Positions 1 through 8,387 of a stretch of DNA of 64,000 bases are shown piece after piece; positions within the stretch are counted from its first letter, which is position 1; every line of letters starts with the position of its first letter. A program made the position numbers and the translations under genes. This DNA comes from Stappia indica (GTDB lineage Bacteria > Pseudomonadota > Alphaproteobacteria > Rhizobiales > Stappiaceae): positions 248,001 through 312,000 of the forward strand of contig NZ_MBQE01000002.1 in assembly GCF_001696535.1 (NCBI RefSeq), read 5' to 3'. The notes below the pieces were generated by a model. It saw only the letters and a program-made list of their open reading frames with translations. It was not told the origin of the DNA and ran no database searches.

Positions 1-1154
1 CCGCCGTATTGCTCCTGCAGGTAGATCCAGTAGTTGCCGAGATGGTGCTGCCAGAAGAAGTCCTTCGGGTCGGCGGGGTTGCCGCCGGGCCGGGCGAACA
101 GCGGCACCAGCGATCCGGCCGGCGCGTAGTCGAGGGAGCGCTGCACCCGCGACAGCACCGTGTCGAGCGTCGGTGCCAGAACGGTCCCGGAAACCGGCGG
201 CAGCACCGTACCGCCGGTCATGAACGGCTCGGGCGCAAGGCGGATGGTCCCAAGCCCGGCCTTCAGCTCCGCGACCGTTTCGCCAGCATGGGCCAGCGCC
301 TGCTCCAGCGCAGCGTCTGAAGCCATCGCCGCGGTGAGCGCCATCGCCGCGACCCGCGGATCGCTGTCCGGCATCGGTTCACCGGCATAGGCGCGCAAGG
401 GATTGGGCGTGTTGAGGTCGCCGGGCCCCTGCAGCGTGAAGGGCACCTGCGGCACCCAGCCTTGCGTGCTGGCGATGGTCCAGCCGAAGCCCGCCATGCC
501 GGCGATCCCGGCATAGTCGGCGGCGTAATGGTCGTTGCCGGGCTTGGCCGGGGCCAGCACGTAGGTCTTGACGGAGAGGTTTGACAAGCCGGCAAAGGGA
601 CCGCCGGCGTGGCGCAGGAACGAGGTCAGCAGCGTTGCGATGGAGGCGCCCTGGCTGTGCCCGGTGACGAGCAGCTCGGTCCCCGGCAGCAGCGACAGGC
701 GGGCAAGGCTCGCCAGCAGCGGCCGGTCGGTGGTCAGCAGCATCAGGAGCAGGCTGAGCGTGAAGCCGAGATGGGTGCCGGCGACGACCGCGCTGCCCGT
801 CTCGTCGCGGGCGAGATGGAAGGGAATGTCGAGCTGCGATCCGCCGATCTCGAGCCTCAGGTCGAGCCGCGCATCGACCAGCGGAAACAGCAGGTCGGCG
901 AGGATGCTGGCGTCCGTGTCGACCGTGCCGCGCACCACCACGGCGTAGCGGTTCGGATGCGCGCTGCTTTTCCAGACCTGCCACAGGTTGTCGAGCAGCG
1001 TCGGGCCGGAGGGCGACAGCTCGTCGACCAGCGACCAGCCGAGTGCTGCGGGATCGGGCGTCGGCACCGGGATCGCCGGCGCGCCGTAGATCGCCTGCGA
1101 CAGCGCCAGCGCGTCGCGTGCCTCGGAAAAATCGAAACCGGATGCGAATGCCAT
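1..1154 (-). CDS. Class 3 lipase-like alpha/beta hydrolase, C-terminus cut by window edge
   Basis: An open frame runs from an ATG at 1154 to the left window edge; 384 codons are visible and no stop is reached, so the C-terminus is missing. The start has a GGGAGGA ribosome binding site just upstream. The nucleophile elbow VTGHSQGA (about residues 163-170, Ser167) matches the lipase class 3 pattern GHSxG. The protein has no obvious signal peptide. A hydrophobic stretch (about 129-142) precedes the elbow. Predicted to be an esterase or lipase; the substrate is unknown. It is transcribed away from bfr, which lies upstream on the same strand behind a terminator. Confidence 0.75.
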   Translation of the reverse strand, partial: MAFASGFDFSEARDALALSQAIYGAPAIPVPTPDPAALGWSLVDELSPSGPTLLDNLWQVWKSSAHPNRYAVVVRGTVDTDASILADLLFPLVDARLDLRLEIGGSQLDIPFHLARDETGSAVVAGTHLGFTLSLLLMLLTTDRPLLASLARLSLLPGTELLVTGHSQGASIATLLTSFLRHAGGPFAGLSNLSVKTYVLAPAKPGNDHYAADYAGIAGMAGFGWTIASTQGWVPQVPFTLQGPGDLNTPNPLRAYAGEPMPDSDPRVAAMALTAAMASDAALEQALAHAGETVAELKAGLGTIRLAPEPFMTGGTVLPPVSGTVLAPTLDTVLSRVQRSLDYAPAGSLVPLFARPGGNPADPKDFFWQHHLGNYWIYLQEQYG

Positions 1155-1250
1155 GCCGTCCTCCCGTCTGGTGACCACGGGCAGGATAGGGCAGACCCTC
1201 TATCGTTGGTTGCAATATTTTGTGCGAACACGTGTCTTTGCGCAGGCATG

Positions 1251-1285
1251 AAAAAGCCGCCGCGCCGGGGAGGCGCGACGGCTTT
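1251..1285 (-). terminator. Rho-independent terminator of bfr
   Basis: Read on the minus strand, a GC-rich stem (AAGCCGTCGCGCC against GGCGCGGCGGCTT, one mismatch) is followed by five T. It lies 26 bases past the bfr stop codon. Confidence 0.75.
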
Positions 1286-1310
1286 GAAGCAGTGCGGTGC
1301 GGAGAGCCGA

Positions 1311-1796
1311 TTACTCGGCGTCGTCGGCCGAACCGGAATTGAGCAGCGAGTAGCGCTCGACGCCGATCTTCTCCAGCAGCTCCAGCTGGGTCTCGAGGAA
1401 GTCGATATGGCCCTCTTCGTCGGCCAGCAGCTCCTCGAAGAGCTTCATGGAGACGTAGTCGCCTTCGTCGTGGCAGATGTCGCGCGACTTGGCGTAGGAG
1501 GTGCGGGCGTCGTGCTCGCCGGCAAGGTCGGCTTCCAGCACTTCCTTGACGTCTTGGCCGATGCGCAGCGGCGCGACCTTCTGCAGGTTCGGATGACCCT
1601 CCAGGAACAGGATGCGCTCGATCAGCTTGTCGGCGTGCTGCATCTCCTCGATGGACTCAGCACGCTCCTTCTTGGCCAGCTTGGTCAGGCCCCAGTCGTC
1701 AAGCATGCGGTAGTGCAGCCAGTACTGGTTCACCGCGCCGAGCTCGAGGAACAGCGCCTCGTTGAGCCGTTCGATAACCTTTGCGCTGCCTTTCAT
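1311..1796 (-). CDS. bfr: Bacterioferritin
   Basis: A 161-residue haem-containing iron-storage ferritin of the cytoplasm that oxidises Fe(II) and stores it as a mineral core in a 24-mer. The ferroxidase ligands are all visible: Glu18, Glu51, His54, Glu94, Glu127 and His130, as is the haem ligand Met52. The length is typical of the family. The ATG at 1796 has an AAGGAG site 7 bases upstream. It is monocistronic, closed by a terminator at 1251-1285, and preceded by an Irr-like box at 1885-1901. This matches the known iron/haem control of alphaproteobacterial bfr genes. Confidence 0.97.
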   Translation of the reverse strand: MKGSAKVIERLNEALFLELGAVNQYWLHYRMLDDWGLTKLAKKERAESIEEMQHADKLIERILFLEGHPNLQKVAPLRIGQDVKEVLEADLAGEHDARTSYAKSRDICHDEGDYVSMKLFEELLADEEGHIDFLETQLELLEKIGVERYSLLNSGSADDAE

Positions 1797-1884
1797 TCGA
1801 TGCTCTCCTTGTCTTCCGCGTGCGCCACTGCGGCCGCACCGTCACGGTCGCTTCGACCTTCGCGAAGCGATCAATTGCACGCAG

Positions 1885-1901
1885 TTTAGAATAATTCCAA
1901 T
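1885..1901. promoter_or_regulatory. Putative Irr/iron-control-element box upstream of bfr
   Basis: TTTAGAATAATTCCAAT is an interrupted palindrome close to the iron control element consensus (TTTAGAA-spacer-TTCTAAA) bound by Irr in rhizobia and relatives. It sits about 90 bases upstream of the bfr start. In related bacteria Irr represses bfr when iron is low, so the position fits. The right half has two mismatches. Confidence 0.55.
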
Positions 1902-2032
1902 CCTGTGTGAAGAGGGCAGCGGGTGCTTTGCGCAAGGAAGTTGCGATTGAGCCCCCGCATTGTGGCCGCAAGGTGAACCGGTCGCTTCAATCCTGCGTTT
2001 AACGCCATGTGGACAACAGGAAGGCCCCGGAC

Positions 2033-2431
2033 ATGTCGTACGCGATCGCCTATGGCGCCACGGCGCTGATCTTCTTGACGCTGGATTACGTCTGGCTGGG
2101 GCATGTGGCGGGCTCCTTCTACCGCGAGCGCCTTGCCGGGCTGATGGCCGACCAGGTGAATTTCGCGGTCGCCGGCGCCTTCTACCTCGTCTACGTGGTC
2201 GGCATCGTCATCTTCGCGGTCGCCCCGGCGCTGCGCTCGGGCAATTGGCAGGATGCGGCGCTCTACGGCTGCCTGTTCGGCTTCTTCGCCTATGCGACCT
2301 ACGACTTCACCAACCTTGCTACCTTGCGCGACTGGCCGGTGGCCGTGACCCTGGTCGATATCGCCTGGGGCACGTTCGTCACCGGCTTTTCCGCTACGGT
2401 CGGCTACGTCATCGCCCGTAATTTCGCGTAA
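2033..2431 (+). CDS. DUF2177 family small membrane protein
   Basis: A 132-residue protein of four predicted membrane segments (roughly 5-22, 45-65, 72-92, 105-125) with the pattern LDYVWLG near the N-terminus and YATYDFTNLATL in the middle, both typical of DUF2177. I chose the ATG at 2033 because AGGAAGG lies 8 bases upstream; an in-frame ATG at 2009 would add eight polar residues without a clear site. The function of the family is unknown. It is divergent from bfr, so the 1797-2032 gap holds both promoters. Confidence 0.8.
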   Translation: MSYAIAYGATALIFLTLDYVWLGHVAGSFYRERLAGLMADQVNFAVAGAFYLVYVVGIVIFAVAPALRSGNWQDAALYGCLFGFFAYATYDFTNLATLRDWPVAVTLVDIAWGTFVTGFSATVGYVIARNFA

Positions 2432-2548
2432 GGCGAAGCCGCCGCCCGCGCCAAACCTTCGTGCCAAGTGCCCTTGCGGCTTGCCTTTTCCGTGCTGACC
2501 CGTCCATTGTTCCTGCAATGATGCAATGGCTTTCAGCGGAGGAACGGC

Positions 2549-3319
2549 ATGGCCATGACGGGTGAGCGGGCAGGAAACGTGGCGCTGGTGACGGGTGCGA
2601 GCGCGGGCGTGGGCCGTGCCTGCGCCATCGCCTTTCTCAAGGCGGGCTATCGCACGGTGCTGACCGGGCGCCGCGGCGACAAGCTGGAAGAGACCGTGGC
2701 CATGTCCGGCGTCGATTCGGCCGGTGCCCTCTGCGTTCCCTGCGACGTCAGCGAGCCGGCGGCGGTGGACGACCTGTTCGGCGCCCTGCACGATGCGTTC
2801 GGGCGGCTCGACGTCGTCTTCAACAATGCCGGCACCACCGTTCTCGGCAAGCCGATCGGCGATCTTTCCTTCGAGGAATGGCGCAAGCTGATGTCCGTCA
2901 ATCTCGACGGCGCGTTCCTGATCGCGCGCGGCGCCTTCAACATGATGCGCGCGCAGGACCCGCAGGGCGGACGGATCATCAACAACGGCTCGATTTCCGC
3001 CCATGTGCCGCGTCCCGGCTCGGCCGCCTATACGGCGTCCAAACACGCGATGACCGGCCTCACCCGCTCGATCTCGCTGGACGGGCGCCCGTTCAACATC
3101 GCCTGCGGCCAGATCGATATCGGCAATGCGGCGACCGACATGACGGTGCGGATGCAGGAGGGCGTTGCCCAGCCGGACGGCAGCGTGCGGGCCGAGCCGG
3201 TGATGGCGGCCGAGAATGTCGCGAGCTCCGTCCTACACATGGCGAGCCTGCCGCTCGACGCCAATGTCCAGTTCATGACGGTGATGGCGACGACCATGCC
3301 CTATATCGGCCGCGGCTGA
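2549..3319 (+). CDS. Short-chain dehydrogenase/reductase
   Basis: A classical SDR of 256 residues, cytosolic and NAD(P)-dependent. Visible motifs: glycine-rich cofactor loop TGASAGVG (15-22), NNAG (92-95), catalytic Ser148, and YTASK with Tyr161 and Lys165. An Arg at about 41-42 after the second beta strand suggests NADP. The start has a GCGGAGGAA site. The substrate cannot be told from sequence. It ends 12 bases from the convergent urtE and appears monocistronic. Confidence 0.88.
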   Translation: MAMTGERAGNVALVTGASAGVGRACAIAFLKAGYRTVLTGRRGDKLEETVAMSGVDSAGALCVPCDVSEPAAVDDLFGALHDAFGRLDVVFNNAGTTVLGKPIGDLSFEEWRKLMSVNLDGAFLIARGAFNMMRAQDPQGGRIINNGSISAHVPRPGSAAYTASKHAMTGLTRSISLDGRPFNIACGQIDIGNAATDMTVRMQEGVAQPDGSVRAEPVMAAENVASSVLHMASLPLDANVQFMTVMATTMPYIGRG

Positions 3320-3331
3320 GCAGGGCTCCCG

Positions 3332-4027
3332 TCAGACGGTGAGGTGGGCGCGCACCGCGCTCTCCTCCAGTTCGTCCCGGGTGCCGGCGAGCATCACCTC
3401 GCCGCGGTCCATCACGGCGAAGCGGTCGGCCAGGTCCCGGGCGAACTCGAAATACTGTTCCACCAGCACGATGGCCATCTCGCCGGTGTCGCGCAGGAAC
3501 GAGATCGCGCGGCCGATATCCTTGATGATCGAGGGCTGGATTCCTTCCGTCGGCTCGTCGAGGATCAGAAGCCGCGGGCGCATGACGATGGCCCGGCCGA
3601 TGGCCAGCTGCTGCTGCTGGCCGCCCGACAGGTCGCCGCCGCGCCGCGACAGCATGTCCTTGAGCACGGGAAACAGCTCGAACACCGTGTCGGGCACCCG
3701 CCGCTGGCCGCGCGGCAGTACGGCAAAGCCGGTCTCCAGGTTCTCGCGCACACTGAGCAGCGGAAACACGTCGCGCCCCTGCGGCACCAGGGCGATGCCC
3801 CGGCGCGCCCGCTGATAGGGCGTCAGGCGCGAGATGTCCTCGCCCTCCCAGCGCACGCTGCCGGCCGAGATCGGCTGCTGGCCGGCGATCGCCCGCAGGG
3901 TCGAGGTCTTGCCGACGCCGTTGCGGCCCATCACGCAGGTGACCTTGCCGACCTCCGCGCTCAGGCTGACGTCTTTGAGCGCCTGTGCGGCGCCGTAATG
4001 GAGGTCGATGGACTCAACGTTCAGCAT
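3332..4027 (-). CDS. urtE: Urea ABC transporter ATP-binding protein UrtE
   Basis: A branched-chain-amino-acid/urea-type ABC ATPase of 231 residues, one of the two ATPases that power high-affinity urea uptake. Walker A GRNGVGKT (34-41), signature LSGGQ (133-137) and Walker B LLILDEPTEG (153-162) are intact. It starts with LNVESIDLHYGAAQALKDVSL, typical of LivF/UrtE. It is the last gene of the urtABCD-orfX-urtE operon and is separated from urtD by an extra gene of unknown function. Confidence 0.93.
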   Translation of the reverse strand: MLNVESIDLHYGAAQALKDVSLSAEVGKVTCVMGRNGVGKTSTLRAIAGQQPISAGSVRWEGEDISRLTPYQRARRGIALVPQGRDVFPLLSVRENLETGFAVLPRGQRRVPDTVFELFPVLKDMLSRRGGDLSGGQQQQLAIGRAIVMRPRLLILDEPTEGIQPSIIKDIGRAISFLRDTGEMAIVLVEQYFEFARDLADRFAVMDRGEVMLAGTRDELEESAVRAHLTV

Positions 4028-4052
4028 GCAACCTCCATTACGGTCTTGTGCG

Positions 4053-4574
4053 TCAGTTCAGCAGCTTGCGGTTCAACAGCTGCAGCACCCGCGCCTGTTC
4101 CTCGTCCGGTCCCCCGCCCACGTCGCAGACCGCCCGGGCGATGGTGATCAGCTGGTGCAGCTCGCCCTGGTCGAGACGGCTTCTCCAGAGCTTGTGGAAC
4201 CGCTGGACCGGGTCGTCGGCATTGATGACGTTCTGGGCGATCCAGTCGCAGAAGATCAGCAGCTCGTCCATGTCGCCGGGCGGGACGATCCCCTGCATCC
4301 CTTCGCGGATGACGGCCTTCGCCTCGTCCTTGTGGGCGGGCTTTTCCTTCGCCAGGCAGAAGTAGAAGGTCACCGCGGCGATCACCGGGTCCTCGATGGA
4401 GGCCAGCGGCGCGTCCTCGACCTTCTTGCGGAACTGCTTGCGCTTGTAGGCGCCGCGCATCCGCTCGACGGAATCGATCACTTCGCTCCCCGCTTCGCGG
4501 AGCATTTTCAGTCGCCAGTACCAGACCGCCACACCCACGGCGATCGTTGCGAGAAGGCCCAATAGAGGCATCAT
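4053..4574 (-). CDS. Membrane-anchored protein of unknown function inside the urt operon (possibly TerB-like)
   Basis: About 173 residues, starting at the ATG pair 4574/4571 behind an AGGAG site. One N-terminal membrane segment (MPLLGLLATIAVGVAVWYW) is followed by a basic stretch (about 45-55) and an all-helical cytoplasmic domain. The last third (helix with ELHQLITIARAV, then an acidic turn and a Leu-rich helix) loosely resembles TerB-like domains, but I cannot confirm this. It is co-oriented between urtD and urtE, with short gaps on both sides, so it is very likely co-transcribed. It is not part of the usual urtABCDE set. Confidence 0.75.
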   Translation of the reverse strand: MMPLLGLLATIAVGVAVWYWRLKMLREAGSEVIDSVERMRGAYKRKQFRKKVEDAPLASIEDPVIAAVTFYFCLAKEKPAHKDEAKAVIREGMQGIVPPGDMDELLIFCDWIAQNVINADDPVQRFHKLWRSRLDQGELHQLITIARAVCDVGGGPDEEQARVLQLLNRKLLN

Positions 4575-4658
4575 CCGTCTCCTGTCCGGTTCCCTCGACC
4601 GAGGGATACATAAACGGCAAGACGGTTGCAGTGCCACAGTTCATTGCGCGTTCCACGA

Positions 4659-5405
4659 TCAACGGCCCAGATAGACGTCGATGACCTTCTGGTCGGACGA
4701 GACGTGGTCGAGCGAGCCTTCCGCCAGCACCGAGCCCTCGTGCAGCACAGTGACCTTGACGTCGAGCGCCCGCACGAAGGTCATGTCGTGCTCGACGACG
4801 ACGACCGAATGGCTCTTCGAGATGTCGCGCAGGAGGTCGGCGGTCGCCGCCGTTTCCGCATCGGTCATGCCGGCGGCGGGCTCATCGATCAGCAGCAGCT
4901 GCGGGTCCTGCGCCAGCAGCATGCCGATCTCGAGCCACTGCTTCTGGCCGTGGCTGAGGTCGCCGGCAAGGTCGTCGCGGCGGCTGTCGAGGCGCACCAG
5001 CTCCAGCAGCGCGTCGATGCGCGCGCTCTCCTCGCGCTCGCGGCGGTGGAACAGCGTGGCGAAGGGCCCGCGCGAGGCTTTCAGCGCCAGCGCGATATTG
5101 TCCTCCACCGTGTGGCTTTCGAACACGGTCGGCTTCTGGAACTTGCGGCCGATGCCGAAGCCGGCGATCTCCGCCTCGTCGTGGCGGGTGAGGTCCAGCT
5201 TCTCGCCGAACAGCAGCGTGCCGGTGTCCGGCCGTGTCTTGCCGGTGATGACGTCCATCATCGTCGTCTTGCCGGCGCCGTTCGGGCCGATGATCGCACG
5301 CATCTCGTTGCGCCCGATGAGGAAGGACAGGTTGTTCAGCGCCTTGAAGCCGTCGAAGGAGACGCTGACGCCGTCGAGATAGAGCAGGGAGCCCGTGGCT
5401 GTCAT
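4659..5405 (-). CDS. urtD: Urea ABC transporter ATP-binding protein UrtD
   Basis: An ABC ATPase of 248 residues, LivG/UrtD type. Walker A GPNGAGKT (40-47), signature LSHGQ (150-154, with the His common in UrtD) and Walker B LLLIDEPAAGM (170-180). The segment IGRKFQKPTVF after the first domain half is characteristic of UrtD. The ATG at 5405 lies four bases after the urtC stop, so translation is probably coupled; a longer frame upstream overlaps urtC and was rejected. Confidence 0.93.
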   Translation of the reverse strand: MTATGSLLYLDGVSVSFDGFKALNNLSFLIGRNEMRAIIGPNGAGKTTMMDVITGKTRPDTGTLLFGEKLDLTRHDEAEIAGFGIGRKFQKPTVFESHTVEDNIALALKASRGPFATLFHRREREESARIDALLELVRLDSRRDDLAGDLSHGQKQWLEIGMLLAQDPQLLLIDEPAAGMTDAETAATADLLRDISKSHSVVVVEHDMTFVRALDVKVTVLHEGSVLAEGSLDHVSSDQKVIDVYLGR

Positions 5406-5409
5406 CGTG

Positions 5410-6594
5410 TCACTCCGCGGCCTGGTTGCGGGCAAGAGCGGGGGCGGGGGCGATGGGCGCACCCGCCGACACGTCCGCCGGTGAGGTCTTGTCCTTGCGC
5501 TTCGGCAGGCGGGCGCGCAGCGATGCGGCAAGGCCGAGGATGCCCTTGGGCAGGAACAGCGTCACCGCGACGAACAGCGTGCCGAGCGCGAACAGCCAGA
5601 TCTCGGGCAGGGCGGCGGTGAACCAGCTCTTGGCGAAGTTGACCAGCACCGCGCCGATGATCGGGCCGACAAGGGTGCCGCGGCCGCCGACCGCCACCCA
5701 GATCACCGCCTCGATGGAGTTGGCCGGGGCGAACTCGCCCGGATTGATGATGCCGACCTGCGGCACGTAGAGCGCGCCGGCAAGCCCGGCCATCATCGCC
5801 GAGACGGTCCACACGAACAGCTTGTAGTGCTCCACCCGGTAGCCGAGGAAGCGGGTGCGGCTTTCCGCGTCGCGTACCGCGATCAGCACCTTGCCGAGCT
5901 TCGAGCCGGTGATGGCGATGGCGAGCACGAGGCTTGCCGCCAGCGCCAGCGCCGAGGCGGCGAAGAGCCCGGCGCGGGTGGCGTCCGACTGTACCGAGTA
6001 GCCGAGGATGTCCTTGAAGTCGGTCAGGCCGTTGTTGCCGCCGAAGCCCATGTCGTTGCGGAAGAAGGCGAGCAGCAGCGCATAGGTCATCGCTTGGGTG
6101 ATGATCGACAGATAAACACCGGTGACGCGCGAGCGAAAGGCGAACCAGCCGAAGACGAAGGCCAGCAGCCCCGGCACCGCCAGCGCCATCACGATCGCAA
6201 AGGGAAAGGCGTCGAAGCCGCTCCAGTACCAGGGCAGTTCCTTCCAGTTGAGGAACACCATGAAATCGGGCAGCACCGGGTCGCCATAGACGCCGCGCGT
6301 GCCGATCTGCCGCATCAGGTACATGCCCATGGCATAGCCGCCGAGGGCGAAGAACGCCGCGTGGCCGAGCGAGAGGATGCCGCAATAGCCCCACACGAGG
6401 TCGAGCGCCAGCGCCAGCAGCGCGTAGGTCAGGTACTTGCCCATCAGCGTCACAGCATAGGTGGGCACGTGCAGCGGGTGATCCGTGGGCAGGGCAAGGT
6501 TGAGCACCGGCACCAGCACCGCGGCTGCGAGAAGCAGCGCCAGCATGGCGAGGCGGGTGCCGGTCAACCCGCCGGCAAGGAAACGAACCATCAT
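5410..6594 (-). CDS. urtC: Urea ABC transporter permease UrtC
   Basis: An inner-membrane permease of 394 residues of the LivM/UrtC family with about ten hydrophobic segments. The block WGYCGILSLGHAAFFALGGY (about 69-88) and the later GGRGTLVGPIIGA are family hallmarks. The C-terminal 40 residues are charged and then Ala/Pro-rich, probably cytoplasmic and disordered. It pairs with UrtB to form the urea channel. Confidence 0.94.
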   Translation of the reverse strand: MMVRFLAGGLTGTRLAMLALLLAAAVLVPVLNLALPTDHPLHVPTYAVTLMGKYLTYALLALALDLVWGYCGILSLGHAAFFALGGYAMGMYLMRQIGTRGVYGDPVLPDFMVFLNWKELPWYWSGFDAFPFAIVMALAVPGLLAFVFGWFAFRSRVTGVYLSIITQAMTYALLLAFFRNDMGFGGNNGLTDFKDILGYSVQSDATRAGLFAASALALAASLVLAIAITGSKLGKVLIAVRDAESRTRFLGYRVEHYKLFVWTVSAMMAGLAGALYVPQVGIINPGEFAPANSIEAVIWVAVGGRGTLVGPIIGAVLVNFAKSWFTAALPEIWLFALGTLFVAVTLFLPKGILGLAASLRARLPKRKDKTSPADVSAGAPIAPAPALARNQAAE

Positions 6595-6631
6595 GACGGG
6601 CGGCTCCGCGGGATGCGGGCGGGACGGGGGC

Positions 6632-8281
6632 TCATGCCTCCACCGCCCGGCCCTTCAGCGCGAACAGGCCGCGCGGACGCTTCTGGATGAACAGGATGAT
6701 GAAGACGAGGACCAGGATCTTGGCCAGCACGGCGCCGGCGAAGGGCTCCAGGAACTTGTTGGCAACGCCGAGGCTCATGGCCGCGACCAGCGTGCCCCAC
6801 AGGTTGCCGACACCGCCGAACACCACGACCATGAAGCTGTCGATGATGTAGGACTGGCCGAGATTGGGCGAGACGTTGTCGATCTGCGACAGCGCCACGC
6901 CGGCGATGCCGGCGATGCCGGAGCCGAGGCCGAAGGTCAGCGCGTCGACCAGCGGCGTGCGGATGCCCATGGAGGCGGCCATGCGCCGGTTCTGGGTGAC
7001 GGCGCGCACGTTCAGCCCGAAGCGGGTGAACTTCATCGCGATCAAGAGCGCGGCGAAGACCGTCAGCGCGAAGACGAGGATCCACAGCCGGTTGTAGGTG
7101 ATCGTCAGCTGGCCGATCTCGAAGGCGCCCGACATGAAGGCCGGGTTGCCGACCTCCTGGTTGGTGGGGCCGAAGATCGAGCGCACCGCCTGCTGCAGGA
7201 TCAGCGAGACGCCCCAGGTGGCGAGCAGCGTTTCCAGCGGGCGGTTGTGCAGGAAGCGGATGATGCCGCGCTCGATGCCGACGCCGACGAGGCCGGCGAC
7301 GAGGAAGGCGGCCGGCAGCGCCACCAGCAGCGAATAGTCGAAGAGGTCGGGCGCGTGGGTGCGGAACAGGTTCTGCACCATGAAGGTGGTGTAGGCGCCC
7401 AGCATCACCATCTCGCCATGGGCCATGTTGATGACGCCCATCACGCCGAAGGTGATGGCAAGGCCGATGGCGGCGAGCAGCAGCACCGAGCCTAGCGACA
7501 GGCCGAACCAGACGTTGCGGGCCGTGTCCCAGGCCGCCTGCAGCTTCTCGATGCGAGCAAGGGCGGCGCCTGCCGCCTCGTGCAGGTCGCTCGCCTCGCT
7601 GTTCTGCACCGCCGTGATCATCGACAGGGCGTCGCGGTCGCCGCGCTCGGCCAGCGTGCCGATGGCGGCGATCTTGTCCTCGGTGGGGCGGTCGGAGGCG
7701 AGCACGGCGGCGGCACGCGCCTCGCGCATCAGCTTCGCGACGCCCGGATTGGTCTCGGCCTCGATCGCCGCGTCCAGCGCCTCGATGCCCTCCGCATCCT
7801 GCGCCTTGAAGATTGCTTCTGCCGCCTGCCGGCGGGTGGTCGCATCCGCGGCGCGCAGGGTCAGCCCGCCGAGCGCTGCGCGGATCGTGCGGCGCAGGCG
7901 ATTGTTGACGCGGATCTTGTCGAGCGCGCTGGTCGCAGTGCTTTCCAGCGCCTCGCCGGTCAGCGGATCGGTCAGCGCAAGGCTTCCGCCCGCGCGCTTG
8001 CCGATCACCACAGCCTTGTCGGCCTTGCGCACATAGAGATCGCCGTTGGTCAGCGCTTCCAGCGCCGGCACCACGGCGGCATCGCCGGTGGCGGCCAGAG
8101 CCGAGACCTGCTTCTCCGTGTCGCCGAACGAGCCTTGGCCGAGTGCATCGATGAGCGGGCGCAGGGCGGCATTGTCCTGCGCGCCCGCTGCCGAGGACAG
8201 CAGCGCCAGCGGCAGCAGGGCCAGCAGCATGGCCAGCAACAGGGCCGGGAGAGAGCGCGGGGCGTATGCGTTTACGTTCAC
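6632..8281 (-). CDS. urtB: Urea ABC transporter permease UrtB
   Basis: 549 residues, long for LivH-like permeases but normal for UrtB. After a signal-anchor (residues 12-34) there is a helical periplasmic region of about 210 residues with HEAT-like repeats, then the permease core beginning near residue 255 (GSVLLLAAIGLAITFGVMGVINMAHGE). QEVGNPAFMSG and NRRMAASMGI match the LivH/UrtB core. The start is a GTG at 8281 with only a weak ribosome binding site, so the exact N-terminus is less certain. Confidence 0.92.
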   Translation of the reverse strand: MNVNAYAPRSLPALLLAMLLALLPLALLSSAAGAQDNAALRPLIDALGQGSFGDTEKQVSALAATGDAAVVPALEALTNGDLYVRKADKAVVIGKRAGGSLALTDPLTGEALESTATSALDKIRVNNRLRRTIRAALGGLTLRAADATTRRQAAEAIFKAQDAEGIEALDAAIEAETNPGVAKLMREARAAAVLASDRPTEDKIAAIGTLAERGDRDALSMITAVQNSEASDLHEAAGAALARIEKLQAAWDTARNVWFGLSLGSVLLLAAIGLAITFGVMGVINMAHGEMVMLGAYTTFMVQNLFRTHAPDLFDYSLLVALPAAFLVAGLVGVGIERGIIRFLHNRPLETLLATWGVSLILQQAVRSIFGPTNQEVGNPAFMSGAFEIGQLTITYNRLWILVFALTVFAALLIAMKFTRFGLNVRAVTQNRRMAASMGIRTPLVDALTFGLGSGIAGIAGVALSQIDNVSPNLGQSYIIDSFMVVVFGGVGNLWGTLVAAMSLGVANKFLEPFAGAVLAKILVLVFIILFIQKRPRGLFALKGRAVEA

Positions 8282-8319
8282 GGGGGACCGTCCGGGCTGG
8301 GGTGCGGCATGCGGTAGGA

Positions 8320-8367
8320 GAGGAGGGGTAAGGAGGAGGCAGATCTGCGCCCGCCTCCCTCCCCCTC
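8320..8367 (-). terminator. GC-rich hairpin between urtA and urtB, possible attenuating terminator
   Basis: In the 106-base gap, the purine run GAGGAGGGG..GGAGGAGGC and the pyrimidine run GCCTCCCTCCCCCTC form a long imperfect stem around a short loop. Such hairpins often sit after a binding-protein gene, where they protect its mRNA and reduce read-through into the permease genes. No T-run follows. Confidence 0.4.
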
Positions 8368-8387
8368 TGGTTGCGGAAGGTGGGCGC

